NCBI GenBank assembly: GCA_018661465.1
Contig: JABJIC010000007.1
Location: forward strand, 1 to 32,083
Reading direction: 5' to 3'
From: Gammaproteobacteria bacterium
Lineage (GTDB): Bacteria; Pseudomonadota; Gammaproteobacteria; Pseudomonadales; Pseudohongiellaceae
DNA: 32,083 nucleotides
Shown here: positions 9,812 to 19,308 of the stretch, in pieces
Numbering within the stretch: position 1 is the stretch's first letter
Layout: every line of letters begins with the position of its first letter
Program-made: the position numbers and the translations under genes
Notes under the pieces: generated by a model
Databases searched by the model: none
Told to the model about the DNA's origin: nothing
What the model saw: only the letters and a program-made list of their open reading frames with translations

Positions 9812-12664
9812 TTATAGTTCGAAGTCGATAGCAAGAGAGACCATTCTACCGAAGTTATCGTATAGACGGCTCTCGAATCCACCCTGAACAGGTAGTCGCT
9901 GTGGTTCCCAATCAAATACATTGTTAACACCTAGAGTTACGCTTCCCGCTGTATCAAAAATATCATCGAAGAAATACGTGTAACTAGCATTAGCAATATA
10001 GGACTCTGGAATTAAGTCCGGCACCGGGTAGTAGCTACCGGTTGTGCCATCCATAGTAACTTCGTCCATGTACTTGGTGATGAAGCTTGCAGCGTGATTG
10101 TTTCGAGTCCATCCCAGTCTTAGTGTTGCCACTAATTCAGGTAGAGGTGGTGACAATGCAGTGTCTGCATTACGTCGACCTCTGGCATCGATTGACACCC
10201 CGTCCAATCCGGCGTATTCGTATGTAACATAATACGCAGCATTGAATGCAGCATTGAAGCTACCCCAGTCATTCATATCCCAAGAGTAAGTAGCAGTGAG
10301 GTCAACAACATCTACAAGATTCGTGTTGATGTTATCAGCCACTCGTACTACTTCCTGAACAACGCTTGTTGCTGCGTCGCGAAGGATAACGCCGGAAGGG
10401 TTAGCAGCAACCCATGCCAGTGCTGCAACTCGGCTTGCAGAACCCGGTGTTGGGTCATAAGTCGCTGGAGTTGATCCAGTTGCTGCTAGAGCATTGTAGT
10501 ACTGCTGGTTAGTAACGTCTTGAGCACCAAGTGTCACGATTCGATCCGTGTACTCGATCTCTTGATAATCGATACTAATACTCAGATTCTCGATACCTTC
10601 CCAAGTAAAACCGACATTCATGATTTCTGAATTTTCAGCTTGCAGGTTCGGGTTCTTCGAGAAGCAGGACAATACACCCAACAGATCATTTCCAGTCAGC
10701 AAATCCTGGCCTGTTCGGTTGGCGCCACAGGCTGTTCTATTAAGAGCACCTAGCTGATCGGCACCAGGGGCAAGAAAGCTTTCTCCCCAGGATGCGCGCA
10801 ATGACAAGCTATCGATTGGCTGATAGCGAAATGCCACCTTCGGTGTAGTTGTGTCCAGACCTAGATCTTTAAAGTCTTCATAGCGTGCAGCAACCTGCAT
10901 ACTGAGATTTTCAAGAAGCGGGACTTCAAATTCCGCAAAGACCGCTCTTGTTTCAGAATCATCTCTTGATCTCAGGCCCAAAGGAGCGGTGCCACCAGCT
11001 GCATTTTGCCAGTCGATACCCGCTTTCTGTAGAGGCGAATCGTCAGATACATCCATTCTGTCACGCATGGCGAAACCGAAAGCCGCTCCCACTGTACCTG
11101 CAGGCACCTCGAAGAGATCTCCAGTTACGATGGAATCGAAAATGACCAGTTTGTCAGTTGTGAAATCATGATCACCGCTCTCGAATAGCCAATCCACGAC
11201 TTCTTGAGAGTTATTGGTATACATGCCATCGGATCGATCCGCATCATAATATGGTGAACGAATATCACGTGAGGAGAACGGGTTAAAGTACTCGTCACCA
11301 TTCGGGCCACCCATGCCATTAATTGCCGCCTCATAACGAACGATGTTTCCATCATAGGTGTCAACACGGCCCTGATAAGTTTGATATCCGAGCCAGGCTT
11401 CACCAGTCCAGCCGGTATCGCCTACATCAAACATCGCTCCGAGCTTATAAACCTCGGTAGTGTATTGATAACGCTCAGGGAAATAAGCAGTGTCAATAAC
11501 CTGACTTGGGCTTGAGCCGACACCCTGTTCAAAACCATTCCAGATGGTATAAACGCCAACTCCGTACGCGCCCGGTGTAAGTTGCTGTCCAGTTGGGTTT
11601 GCTGGGTGATTAGCAGGAACTGCCGCTTCGTCATACCAAGTAGAGTTCATTGGGGTAACAGGCTCTGTCGTGAAAATCGATTCGCGATAGCTGTCTGCCA
11701 CTTGAAATTCTATAGTCAATTTATCATTAACTTCGAATTGCGCGTTGCCATAGAACACATAATCATTGGCTTCGCGGTTGTAATCTGTCCACTGGCCGTA
11801 GTGAAATCCACACAGAAAGCCTGCATAAGGGAAGCCGCTCTGCTGGCTACCTTTCTGAGCCTTGTCGGTTATTTCATTGCCGTAAGTGCCACAGCTTGGG
11901 TCAAGATAAGCGGCGCCTGAATCATAGTGATAGTGACCTGGGGCACCAATAAACGTGGAGTTTTCTATCTGAAGAAACTTACCACGCTCTTCTCTTTGTA
12001 GTGGAGTCTTACGTCCGACTTCCAAGGCAGCAACTACATTTAGCCTGCCCATAGTCTTGCCCCAAAGAACGCCTAGCTTGGGTTCTTCGAAATCGCCGCC
12101 GTCGTCTCTGTTATAGAATGTGCGAATGCGCAAACCATCATATTCTTTAACAGGGATGATGTTTACCACACCGGCCACCGCATCGGAGCCGTATAGTGCA
12201 GAACCACCGTCGAGAACTACCTCGATTCTGTCGGTAGCAATATCGGGCAGGATCGCCGAGATTGCACCTGCATTTACGTTTCTGCGACCATCGAGAAGGG
12301 TAAGCGTACTACCTACACCCAGACCTCGAAGGTTGAATTGTGCAGAGTTGGAATCCTGACCACCGCCAGCACCACCGAGAACGTTGGCAACTGTATCCAC
12401 GTTCTGTGTGTAGGTTAGGTCACGAATGTATTGCCCGATATTGGCTGAGCCATAGCTGAGCAGAGTTTCCTGATCAACTGTGTCTACTGGGCTGGCGCCG
12501 GTGAAGGCACTGTTCCGAATAAAGGAACCCGTAACAACGATCTGTTCGACCGCGTCATCGTCTTGCGCTAATAGAGGCGGAGCGGATCCGATTGCCAGGC
12601 TAATGCCGGCAAAGATCGCTGTGCGCCTCAGATGAGTTTTCATACTTGTGGGGGTTTTGGTCAT
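9812..12664 (-). CDS. TonB-dependent outer-membrane receptor
   Basis: A 950-residue outer-membrane active transporter powered by TonB-ExbBD. A signal peptide covers about residues 1-33 (cleavage near LLA-Q). It is followed by a TonB-box-like VEQIVVTG (39-46), a plug domain (about 50-170, with the RGLGVGSTLTLLDGRR segment), and a large beta-barrel ending in the terminal aromatic-rich strand FGRMVSLAIDFEL. Cys pairs in predicted external loops could form disulfides. The substrate cannot be read from sequence. It is divergent from the copper-monooxygenase-like gene pair at 13133-15603, so the substrate may be linked to that system, but this is inference. ATG 12664 is preceded by a GGAG-like site; ATG 12643 is an alternative. 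Confidence 0.93.
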   Translation of the reverse strand: MTKTPTSMKTHLRRTAIFAGISLAIGSAPPLLAQDDDAVEQIVVTGSFIRNSAFTGASPVDTVDQETLLSYGSANIGQYIRDLTYTQNVDTVANVLGGAGGGQDSNSAQFNLRGLGVGSTLTLLDGRRNVNAGAISAILPDIATDRIEVVLDGGSALYGSDAVAGVVNIIPVKEYDGLRIRTFYNRDDGGDFEEPKLGVLWGKTMGRLNVVAALEVGRKTPLQREERGKFLQIENSTFIGAPGHYHYDSGAAYLDPSCGTYGNEITDKAQKGSQQSGFPYAGFLCGFHYGQWTDYNREANDYVFYGNAQFEVNDKLTIEFQVADSYRESIFTTEPVTPMNSTWYDEAAVPANHPANPTGQQLTPGAYGVGVYTIWNGFEQGVGSSPSQVIDTAYFPERYQYTTEVYKLGAMFDVGDTGWTGEAWLGYQTYQGRVDTYDGNIVRYEAAINGMGGPNGDEYFNPFSSRDIRSPYYDADRSDGMYTNNSQEVVDWLFESGDHDFTTDKLVIFDSIVTGDLFEVPAGTVGAAFGFAMRDRMDVSDDSPLQKAGIDWQNAAGGTAPLGLRSRDDSETRAVFAEFEVPLLENLSMQVAARYEDFKDLGLDTTTPKVAFRYQPIDSLSLRASWGESFLAPGADQLGALNRTACGANRTGQDLLTGNDLLGVLSCFSKNPNLQAENSEIMNVGFTWEGIENLSISIDYQEIEYTDRIVTLGAQDVTNQQYYNALAATGSTPATYDPTPGSASRVAALAWVAANPSGVILRDAATSVVQEVVRVADNINTNLVDVVDLTATYSWDMNDWGSFNAAFNAAYYVTYEYAGLDGVSIDARGRRNADTALSPPLPELVATLRLGWTRNNHAASFITKYMDEVTMDGTTGSYYPVPDLIPESYIANASYTYFFDDIFDTAGSVTLGVNNVFDWEPQRLPVQGGFESRLYDNFGRMVSLAIDFEL

Positions 12665-12776
12665 TATTTTTAGTACTCCAGTGCTTACTTCTGTGATTTT
12701 GTGTTTTTATCAGTGTTGCACCTGATGTCGAGAATGTGTCTTCCCTTTGTCACCAAGTTAACGAGCTGGTACTACA

Positions 12777-12910
12777 GTAACGTTACGATAGTATTTTCAA
12801 TACTCACGCGCTTCCGATAGTGCGCCTAAAAGAGGCAGATGTCCTGCTTTATTTAGGATTAAGTTACTGATAACTGTAATTTTTAGTAACATTTTGATCG
12901 TAATCAGTAA
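12777..12910. promoter_or_regulatory. Cluster of inverted repeats in the divergent intergenic region
   Basis: The 468-base gap 12665-13132 separates divergent genes and has no credible coding frame. It contains a perfect 10-bp palindrome GTAACGTTAC (12777-12786), a small inverted repeat GTATT-TTC-AATAC (12791-12803), and TTACTGAT (12864-12871) matched by its complement ATCAGTAA (12903-12910), with GTTACT/AGTAAC nested between. The shared GTTAC/GTAAC core suggests repeated operator half-sites for a regulator controlling one or both flanking units. No sure -35/-10 pair was found. Confidence 0.4.
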
Positions 12911-13132
12911 AAAGCAGTTCATCATTCACGCTTCATAGCTATAAATTCGACGAATAAGGCCTGTCGGAGGCCAGATTTAATTGAAATAAAGCTGTTGAGG
13001 AGTAATCTTGCTCCTCGTTTACATCTCAACACGTTAGATCACCCGTTGAGCTAGTCAAATATTAGCTACAGACAGCGAAATTCTGCAATAATACGGAAAA
13101 TAAGAAAACTCACTTCCAGGAGGGACTGCCCA

Positions 13133-14611
13133 GTGAAACCAGCCATTATCCAACTCTTTAAGACCCCGTTCTTTAGACTGAATTCTTTAGCCATGTACGC
13201 CCTTTTCCTGTTGCCTTCCTTGGCGAATGGTCAATCTGATGAAATCACCTTTCATAAAGATATTGAGCCTATTCTTCAGCGCAGCTGCCAAAATTGCCAC
13301 CGACCCGCTGGCGTGGCGCCAATGTCTCTGGTTAGTTATGACGAAGTCGCTCCATTTGCAGGACTTATTGAGTACAAGACTGGGCTCCGAGATAGAGCAG
13401 GAGCAATGCCTCCCTGGTATATGGAGAAAGACATTGGTATTCAGGGTTATAAGAATGACCCCTCTCTTAGCGATGAAGAAATTGCCGCCATCTCCGCCTG
13501 GGCTCGATCAGGCACACCCAAGGGCAATGCAGCCGATGCCCCAGAGCCTATGGAATTCGACGATAGCCTTAAATGGACGGCGGGTCAGCCAGATCTAATC
13601 GTCAATACTAACGATGTGACCAAGTTGGCTGGAACACCCGATTGGTGGGGTGAGATAGACCGTATTAATATCGGGTTGGAGGAAGATCGTTACGTAAAGT
13701 CTGTAGAGATTGTTGAAGTCAACGATGTGGACATGCAAGGTGGCTCCGGCCGGGATACAGTAGGTGGACGATTTATTTTCCACCACATGATCTGGAGCAC
13801 TGCTGAACTGGATGAAAATGGTGAACGTGTTGAAGATACCACCACTGGATGGCCGGTTCATGAAGTAGGTCGAAACCCGGATATCTTCGATGAGGATGCT
13901 GGCCGCCTGCTTAGAGCTGGTACATTTATCGTTTCAGATTCAGTGCATATGCATTCGAACGGCAAGGATACTACTGCCCATCTAGAAATAGGATTCCGTT
14001 TTCATCCTGTTGGATATGAGCCTAAGTTTGAGCGTGCGACTCTGGGTCTTGGTAACGGTGTTGACATAAGCATCGCAGGTGATGAGAAAGATCAGGAATT
14101 GCATGCCTATGTAGCGCTTCAGGACCACACCAAGATAATCACTTTTGAGCCCCATCTCCATGCGCCTGGCGAAAGAATGTGTCTGGAAGCTATCTGGGGT
14201 TATACGGTAGAGACTCTGTCCTGTGTTGGTTACGATCACAACTGGGTTCGAGGATATGCCTATGATAACGACACGGCTCCAATTCTTCCCAAAGGAACAA
14301 TTCTTCATATTACCGGTTATATGAACAACACGGACACCAATCCAAATGTACCTGATCCAAGAAATTGGCAGGGATCTGGAAATCGCTCCGTTACCAATAT
14401 GTTTATTGACTTGGGTATGCGCGTGAAACTGACTGATGAGCAGTTCTTCGAAGAAATGGAAAAGCGCAGAGCTAGTTTGAATCTTGGACCTAATGACCAT
14501 GTCATTGGCTGTCCACTATGTGCGGCACCTCTAGTGGTGCCAGTTATATCAGATGAGGAACCATCCTCGGATGAACTAAGTAACGAAGTAGCGTTACAGG
14601 AGACGGAATAG
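13133..14611 (+). CDS. Cytochrome c domain fused to PHM-like copper monooxygenase core
   Basis: This exported protein of 492 residues has a signal peptide (about 1-33) and a c-type cytochrome domain with the heme site C52-Q-N-C55-H56 and a distal PPWYM segment. A larger domain follows, resembling the copper type II ascorbate-dependent monooxygenase (PHM) fold. The candidate copper ligands are in family order: H217-H218, H272-x-H274, then H341-x-H343 with nearby M349. The C-terminus has a CPLCAAP motif and an acidic tail. Such enzymes hydroxylate organic substrates with two separate copper centres; the heme domain could supply electrons. The substrate is unknown. The start is GTG 13133, eight bases after AGGAGGG. 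It forms a two-gene unit with the next gene. Confidence 0.75.
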   Translation: MKPAIIQLFKTPFFRLNSLAMYALFLLPSLANGQSDEITFHKDIEPILQRSCQNCHRPAGVAPMSLVSYDEVAPFAGLIEYKTGLRDRAGAMPPWYMEKDIGIQGYKNDPSLSDEEIAAISAWARSGTPKGNAADAPEPMEFDDSLKWTAGQPDLIVNTNDVTKLAGTPDWWGEIDRINIGLEEDRYVKSVEIVEVNDVDMQGGSGRDTVGGRFIFHHMIWSTAELDENGERVEDTTTGWPVHEVGRNPDIFDEDAGRLLRAGTFIVSDSVHMHSNGKDTTAHLEIGFRFHPVGYEPKFERATLGLGNGVDISIAGDEKDQELHAYVALQDHTKIITFEPHLHAPGERMCLEAIWGYTVETLSCVGYDHNWVRGYAYDNDTAPILPKGTILHITGYMNNTDTNPNVPDPRNWQGSGNRSVTNMFIDLGMRVKLTDEQFFEEMEKRRASLNLGPNDHVIGCPLCAAPLVVPVISDEEPSSDELSNEVALQETE

Positions 14612-14613
14612 AA

Positions 14614-15603
14614 ATGAAATACTTGAGGGAAATGTCAGGCCTAGGTCTGGGAAAACTGGCTGTATTGTCATTAACTGCGGCGCTTCTTACGCAGGCAGCA
14701 TTTGCTGATACCTATATCAAGGGTCAGCATGTTGAGCCTGCATTTGAGGGATGGCGTCCGAATGATGATGGAACATTCAATCTCATGTTCGGTTATATGA
14801 ACGAGAACTGGGAAGAAGAGCCTAATGTAGATATTGGTGATAATAACTTCTTCTCGCCTGGTGATGCTGACCGTGGTCAGCCTACTCACTTTCTACCTCG
14901 CCGTAACCGTTTTACCTTTGAAGTAACGGTTCCTTCTGATTGGGGTGATCGTGAACTGGTATGGACTTTGAACGTAAATGGAGTAGAGCGTAAAGCCTAT
15001 GGAACTCTGGTGCCGGATTATCTTGTAGATAATATGGTGATCGCTTCTGAAACAGGTTCTTTGGGCGCTGGAACCAGTAGCCCCGAATCTCGATTAAACG
15101 TTCCACCCGTTGTGACCGTGCAGGGTGATAATATTCGAACGGTTCGCGCTGGTCAGCCTATGGAATTAGCAACTCTTGTTGCTGACGATGGTCTACCCAC
15201 TCCTGATGACCCCGTTGCGGATGCTATTCGTTTCGCCGGATTTTTTGGTGGGCCTCTGGCTGCTGCCCTGATTACTGAAGAAAATGTTCTTCAACGTCGC
15301 TTGATGTCTCCGCCTGCTAAGCCAACAGTGGACAAAGTTAATGGTCTGTTTCTTTCCTGGAATGTGTATCGTGGCGAAGGTAATGTTACTTTTGATCCGC
15401 CTATGCCTAAGCCTTGGGAAGATACTCGTACCAGTGCTAACTCTCCTTGGGGTGCATTGTGGATGCCACCTGCGGTTCCTGAAGACGGCATGTATAACGT
15501 TGAGGTGACTTTTGATGAGCCTGGTACTTACGTGTTGTGGGGGCGGGCCGATGATGGCGGTCTTTACCATGATGGGTTTATTACGGTGAATGTTACTGAG
15601 TAA
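14614..15603 (+). CDS. Secreted protein of unknown function, partner of the copper monooxygenase-like gene
   Basis: I do not recognise a characterised family. The 329 residues begin with a clear signal peptide (cleavage near AAFA-D, residue 31). The rest looks like an all-beta extracellular or periplasmic protein with recurrent Trp, Pro, Gly and Asp. An N-terminal segment (FEGWRPNDDGTFNLMFGYMNENWEEE) and a C-terminal segment (YVLWGRADDGGLYHDG) stand out as likely conserved blocks. It starts two bases after the stop of the upstream gene, so the two are almost certainly translated from one message. A structural or substrate-binding role beside the monooxygenase is inference. Confidence 0.7.
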   Translation: MKYLREMSGLGLGKLAVLSLTAALLTQAAFADTYIKGQHVEPAFEGWRPNDDGTFNLMFGYMNENWEEEPNVDIGDNNFFSPGDADRGQPTHFLPRRNRFTFEVTVPSDWGDRELVWTLNVNGVERKAYGTLVPDYLVDNMVIASETGSLGAGTSSPESRLNVPPVVTVQGDNIRTVRAGQPMELATLVADDGLPTPDDPVADAIRFAGFFGGPLAAALITEENVLQRRLMSPPAKPTVDKVNGLFLSWNVYRGEGNVTFDPPMPKPWEDTRTSANSPWGALWMPPAVPEDGMYNVEVTFDEPGTYVLWGRADDGGLYHDGFITVNVTE

Positions 15604-15623
15604 ATTTTCTTTACTTCGTATTG

Positions 15624-15652
15624 AAAAAGGGCGGTTTTACTGCCCTTTTTTT
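15624..15652. terminator. Bidirectional intrinsic terminator between the monooxygenase unit and icmF
   Basis: AAAAAGGGC (15624-15632) pairs with GCCCTTTTT (15642-15650), around a short GGTTTTACT-type loop. A T-run lies on the right and an A-run on the left. It can serve both the plus-strand unit ending at 15603 and the convergent icmF ending at 15769. Confidence 0.85.
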
Positions 15653-15768
15653 ATGCCTTGGGGTTTTGGAAAAGATGGGTTTTGAGTATTGATTTTTCTT
15701 GGGTCGCAGCCTCTTGTTTCTTCGGGTTCTACTTCTAACCTTTAATAGTTTTGCTTCGCAATGGGTCG

Positions 15769-18700
15769 CTACATATTTCGACGGTACTGCCCGCCAACCT
15801 CAAAAAAGGTGTCAGTGATCTGACCTAGAGAGCAATAGCGCACGGCGTTCATTAGTTCGGAAAATACATTCTCGTCATTTATGGCTGCTTCTCTTAATCT
15901 GGCAAGTGCCGCTTCAGAATTATTGGCGTTCTTGGCATGAAATTCTGCAAGGCGTTTAATCTGACTTTGTTTCTCTGCTTCTGTTGATCGAGCAAGTTCT
16001 ATATTCAGTTCGGGCTCTGGATTTGGGTTTAGGAAGGTGTTGACGCCAACTAGCGGTAGGCTTCCATCATGTTTGCGATGTTCGTAGAGCATAGACTCAT
16101 CTTGAATCTTGCCGCGTTGGTATCCGGTTTCCATTGCGCCGAGCACGCCACCCCGTTCTGAAATTTTTTCAAACTCTTGTAGTACTGCTTCTTCTACCAG
16201 GTCAGTTAGCTCTTCGATTATGTAGGAACCCTGGTTCGAATTTTCGTTTACTGCCAATCCCCATTCCTTGTTGATGATCAGCTGGATTGCCATCGCTCTT
16301 CGCACCGACTCTTCGGTAGGCGTGGTGATGGCTTCATCATAGGCGTTGGTGTGTAGGCTATTGCAGTTGTCGTAGACGGCAATTAGGGCCTGTAAAGTGG
16401 TTCGAATATCGTTGAAGGACATCTCCTGGGCGTGGAGTGATCGTCCTGATGTTTGGATATGGTATTTCAATTTCTGGCTGCGCTCGTTGGCGCCGTAACG
16501 GAAACGCATGGCTGTTGCCCAGATTCGTCTCGCCACTCGACCCATTACTGTGTACTCAGGGTCCATGCCATTGGAAAAGAAGAAACTGAGATTGTGGGCG
16601 AAGTCGTCTACTTCCATTCCCCTCGCCAGATAAGCTTCGACAAAGGTAAATCCATTGGAGAGGGTGAATGCCAGCTGTGAGATAGGGTTGGCTCCAGCTT
16701 CGGCTATGTGATATCCAGAGATAGAAACGGAATAGAAATTGCGCACTCGATTTGCGGTAAAGTATTCTTGAATATCTCCCATCACTTTCAAGCTGAATTC
16801 TGTGGAGAAGATGCAGGTATTCTGTCCCTGATCTTCTTTCAAGATATCTGCCTGAACTGTGCCGCGCACATTTTCTAATGCGTTCGCTTTGATTGTGTCG
16901 TATTCAGATGGGTTTGGTTCGGCGTCGTTTTCCTGAATGAATTTCTCTAGTTGCTGATCGATGGCCGCATTCATATACATCGCGAGAATGGTAGGCGCTG
17001 GACCATTAATAGTCATCGATACAGACGTGGTGGGGCTGCACAAGTCAAAGCCGTCATAGAGAGCTTTGATGTCATCCAGAGTGGCAATGGATACGCCGGA
17101 GTTCCCGACCTTTCCATAAATATCTGGTTGCTCAGCTGGATCGAAACCGTAGAGGGTTACTGAATCAAATGCTGTAGACAGACGCTTCGCTTCTGAATGC
17201 TCGGATAGCTGTTTAAAACGTTTGTTTGTTCTAAAGGCGTCGCCTTCGCCGGCGAACATTCGAGTTGGATCTTCTGATTCCCGTTTGAATTGGAAAACCC
17301 CAGCGGTAAATGGAAAGCGTCCGGGAACATTTTCCAATAGCAGCCATTTCAGTAATTCACCGTGGTCCTCAAATCTTGGTAATGCGACCCTTGGTACCTT
17401 GGTGCCGGACAGGGAAGTGCGGGTGAGTTCGGTGCGAATTTCACGATCGCGGACTTTAACCACATACTCTTCGCCAGTGTAATCCTGTTTAAGCTGCGGC
17501 CAGGATTCCAATAGCTTCTTGGCCTTGCCATCCATTGCCTGATCTTTCTTCTTGATCAATTCGTCAAGGGTGGAGCCGTCCTGGGAATTGGCTTCCAGCA
17601 TGTTCTTGCTTGCCAGCAATTGCTGTCTTTCTCGGGCGAGTGTCGCCTGCTCGGCTACCTGCGAATGATAGTCACGAATGGTCTCGGCAATCTCGGCAAG
17701 ATAGCGCTGGTGTTGAGCGGGGATTATCAGCGTGCGCTGAGTGGATACTTTTGACGTTGCTACTGCCAATCTTGATTCATATTCTGAAAGTCCGTGTTCC
17801 CGAAGTAGAGGTACAAGCGCCTGGTACAGGGCAGTTATTCCATCATCGTTGAATTTGGAAGCGATGGTACCGAATACTGGCATCTCATCTGGCATGGAGG
17901 TAAAAGCTTCTCGGTTTCGCTGAACCTGCTTGCAAACATCGCGCAGTGCATCTTCACTGCCTTTTCTATCGAATTTATTTATTGCGAATACATCGGCATA
18001 GTCCAGCATGTCGATTTTCTCGAGCTGACTTGCTGCTCCGAATTCTGGAGTCATCACGTAAAGTGAAGTATCAACGAATGGTACGATACCGGCATCGCCC
18101 TGACCGATGCCCGGGGTTTCAATAATGATCAAGTCGAAGCCGGATACTTTCAGAGCGTTGATTATTTCCGACAGTTGTTCTGGTATTTCGACAGAGGCGT
18201 TTCTGGTGGCGATGGATCGCATGAAAATATTGGGATGGCTAATGGCATTCATTCGAATGCGATCACCCAATAAGGCGCCACCTGTCTTTTTTCTAGTAGG
18301 GTCAATGGCGATTATGGCGATGTTCAAAGAGTCATCGCTGTCTTGTCGGAATCGTCGAACGATTTCATCTGTGGAAGATGATTTTCCGGCTCCACCTGTG
18401 CCGGTAATTCCTAATAGGGGGGTTTGTGTAGTGCTTTCGGCCTTGGCTGCCAACTCTTGTAAATCGTTCTCCTGGTATTGGCTGTTCTCTATTCCCGTAA
18501 TAACTCTGGTTAGAATGCCCCGGTCACCAGTAGAAAGCTCAGCTATGGCTGGAGCAGCTGCCCTTTGTTCTCCTTCTTCGCAGCGCTTGAGCATGTCGTC
18601 GATCATGCCTTGTAATCCGATAGTCTGACCATCAGCAGGGGAATAAATCTTAGTTACTCCATAGGCGTGCAGTTCTTCGATTTCTTCAGGAATGATGACG

Positions 18701-19044
18701 CCGCCGCCACCACCAAAAATTTTAATGTGAGAAGCGTCGAGCTCCTTGAGCTTGTCCACCAGGTATTTGAAGTATTCAATATGGCCGCCTTGATAAGAGC
18801 TGATAGCAATGGCATCAACATCTTCCTGTACAGCAGCTTCAACGATGTCTTGAACAGATCTGTTATGGGCGAGGTGAATTACTTCGGCGCCACTGGACTG
18901 CAGAATGCGGCGCATGATGTTGATGGCAGCATCATGGCCGTCGAACAGACTGGCAGCGGTAAGGAAGCGAATCCACTTATGGTCGCTGGAAATGTCTGCA
19001 GACTTTTTCGCTGCTTGCTTAATTGATACTACGCCCAAGGACAA
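15769..19044 (-). CDS. icmF: Fused isobutyryl-CoA mutase (IcmF)
   Basis: This adenosylcobalamin-dependent enzyme interconverts isobutyryl-CoA and n-butyryl-CoA and carries its own G-protein chaperone. Domains of the 1091 residues in order: B12-binding with D35-G-H37 (about 25-150); MeaI-type GTPase with Walker [10 protein letters not shown] (215-223), ETPG (309-312) and NKFD (356-359); a linker; and a TIM-barrel mutase (about 560-1091). F584 in AGVF and Q741, ten residues after Q731, sit where methylmalonyl-CoA mutase has Tyr and Arg, favouring isobutyryl-CoA over methylmalonyl-CoA. H779 in SGYH is the conserved active-site His. The start is TTG 19044 (TTG 19038 is also possible) after a GGGGG stretch. 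It stands alone, with no other acyl-CoA genes beside it. Confidence 0.93.
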   Translation of the reverse strand: MSLGVVSIKQAAKKSADISSDHKWIRFLTAASLFDGHDAAINIMRRILQSSGAEVIHLAHNRSVQDIVEAAVQEDVDAIAISSYQGGHIEYFKYLVDKLKELDASHIKIFGGGGGVIIPEEIEELHAYGVTKIYSPADGQTIGLQGMIDDMLKRCEEGEQRAAAPAIAELSTGDRGILTRVITGIENSQYQENDLQELAAKAESTTQTPLLGITGTGGAGKSSSTDEIVRRFRQDSDDSLNIAIIAIDPTRKKTGGALLGDRIRMNAISHPNIFMRSIATRNASVEIPEQLSEIINALKVSGFDLIIIETPGIGQGDAGIVPFVDTSLYVMTPEFGAASQLEKIDMLDYADVFAINKFDRKGSEDALRDVCKQVQRNREAFTSMPDEMPVFGTIASKFNDDGITALYQALVPLLREHGLSEYESRLAVATSKVSTQRTLIIPAQHQRYLAEIAETIRDYHSQVAEQATLARERQQLLASKNMLEANSQDGSTLDELIKKKDQAMDGKAKKLLESWPQLKQDYTGEEYVVKVRDREIRTELTRTSLSGTKVPRVALPRFEDHGELLKWLLLENVPGRFPFTAGVFQFKRESEDPTRMFAGEGDAFRTNKRFKQLSEHSEAKRLSTAFDSVTLYGFDPAEQPDIYGKVGNSGVSIATLDDIKALYDGFDLCSPTTSVSMTINGPAPTILAMYMNAAIDQQLEKFIQENDAEPNPSEYDTIKANALENVRGTVQADILKEDQGQNTCIFSTEFSLKVMGDIQEYFTANRVRNFYSVSISGYHIAEAGANPISQLAFTLSNGFTFVEAYLARGMEVDDFAHNLSFFFSNGMDPEYTVMGRVARRIWATAMRFRYGANERSQKLKYHIQTSGRSLHAQEMSFNDIRTTLQALIAVYDNCNSLHTNAYDEAITTPTEESVRRAMAIQLIINKEWGLAVNENSNQGSYIIEELTDLVEEAVLQEFEKISERGGVLGAMETGYQRGKIQDESMLYEHRKHDGSLPLVGVNTFLNPNPEPELNIELARSTEAEKQSQIKRLAEFHAKNANNSEAALARLREAAINDENVFSELMNAVRYCSLGQITDTFFEVGGQYRRNM

Positions 19045-19069
19045 CCCCCGTATGCCTTAAAGAATGGGA

Positions 19070-19102
19070 CCCGAGAGCCAAATCGAAAGATCGCTCTCAG
19101 GG
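19070..19102 (-). promoter_or_regulatory. Hairpin in the icmF leader
   Basis: GAGAGC (19073-19078) and GCTCTC (19093-19098) pair, an inner ATC/GAT pair set closes a four-base loop, and CCC/GGG extends the stem past one unpaired A. On the icmF message this would end about 26 bases before the start codon. No cobalamin-riboswitch core was found around it. Confidence 0.4.
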
Positions 19103-19125
19103 GCGCATATAATAGCGTAATCTGG

Positions 19126-19172
19126 GCTGCACTTCATATGAAGGAGCCATATGAAGGGATCAGCCATGCAGC
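19126..19172. promoter_or_regulatory. Nested inverted repeats between icmF and the transporter gene
   Basis: CTTCATATG (19132-19140) and CATATGAAG (19148-19156) form a perfect 9-bp stem with a 7-base loop. It is enclosed by GCTGCA (19126-19131) and TGCAGC (19167-19172). The position, 82 bases upstream of icmF in a divergent gap, fits an operator or a leader structure. No T-run follows on either strand. Confidence 0.4.
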
Positions 19173-19308
19173 GCATAGGGGCAAGCTCATACAGATAGCT
19201 CACTGAATGGGGTGATTGCGAAGGAAGGCAAGAAGCGCTGCTGCGGGGCCGAACCTGTTGGCCTGAACATAGTACAATATATCAAATATCGTATTTGTAG
19301 CAGCCCTC

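Noticed and set aside
13982..14500. 172-codon minus-strand frame inside the copper-enzyme gene
   Set aside because: It is antisense to a well-supported gene and shows no recognisable domain or ribosome-binding site.
18107..18628. 173-codon plus-strand frame inside icmF
   Set aside because: Antisense to the GTPase and B12 domains of icmF, whose motifs are intact; composition looks like a shadow frame.
19045..19308. Cobalamin riboswitch ahead of the B12-dependent icmF
   Set aside because: No recognisable B12-box core sequence was found on the minus strand; only simple hairpins are present.
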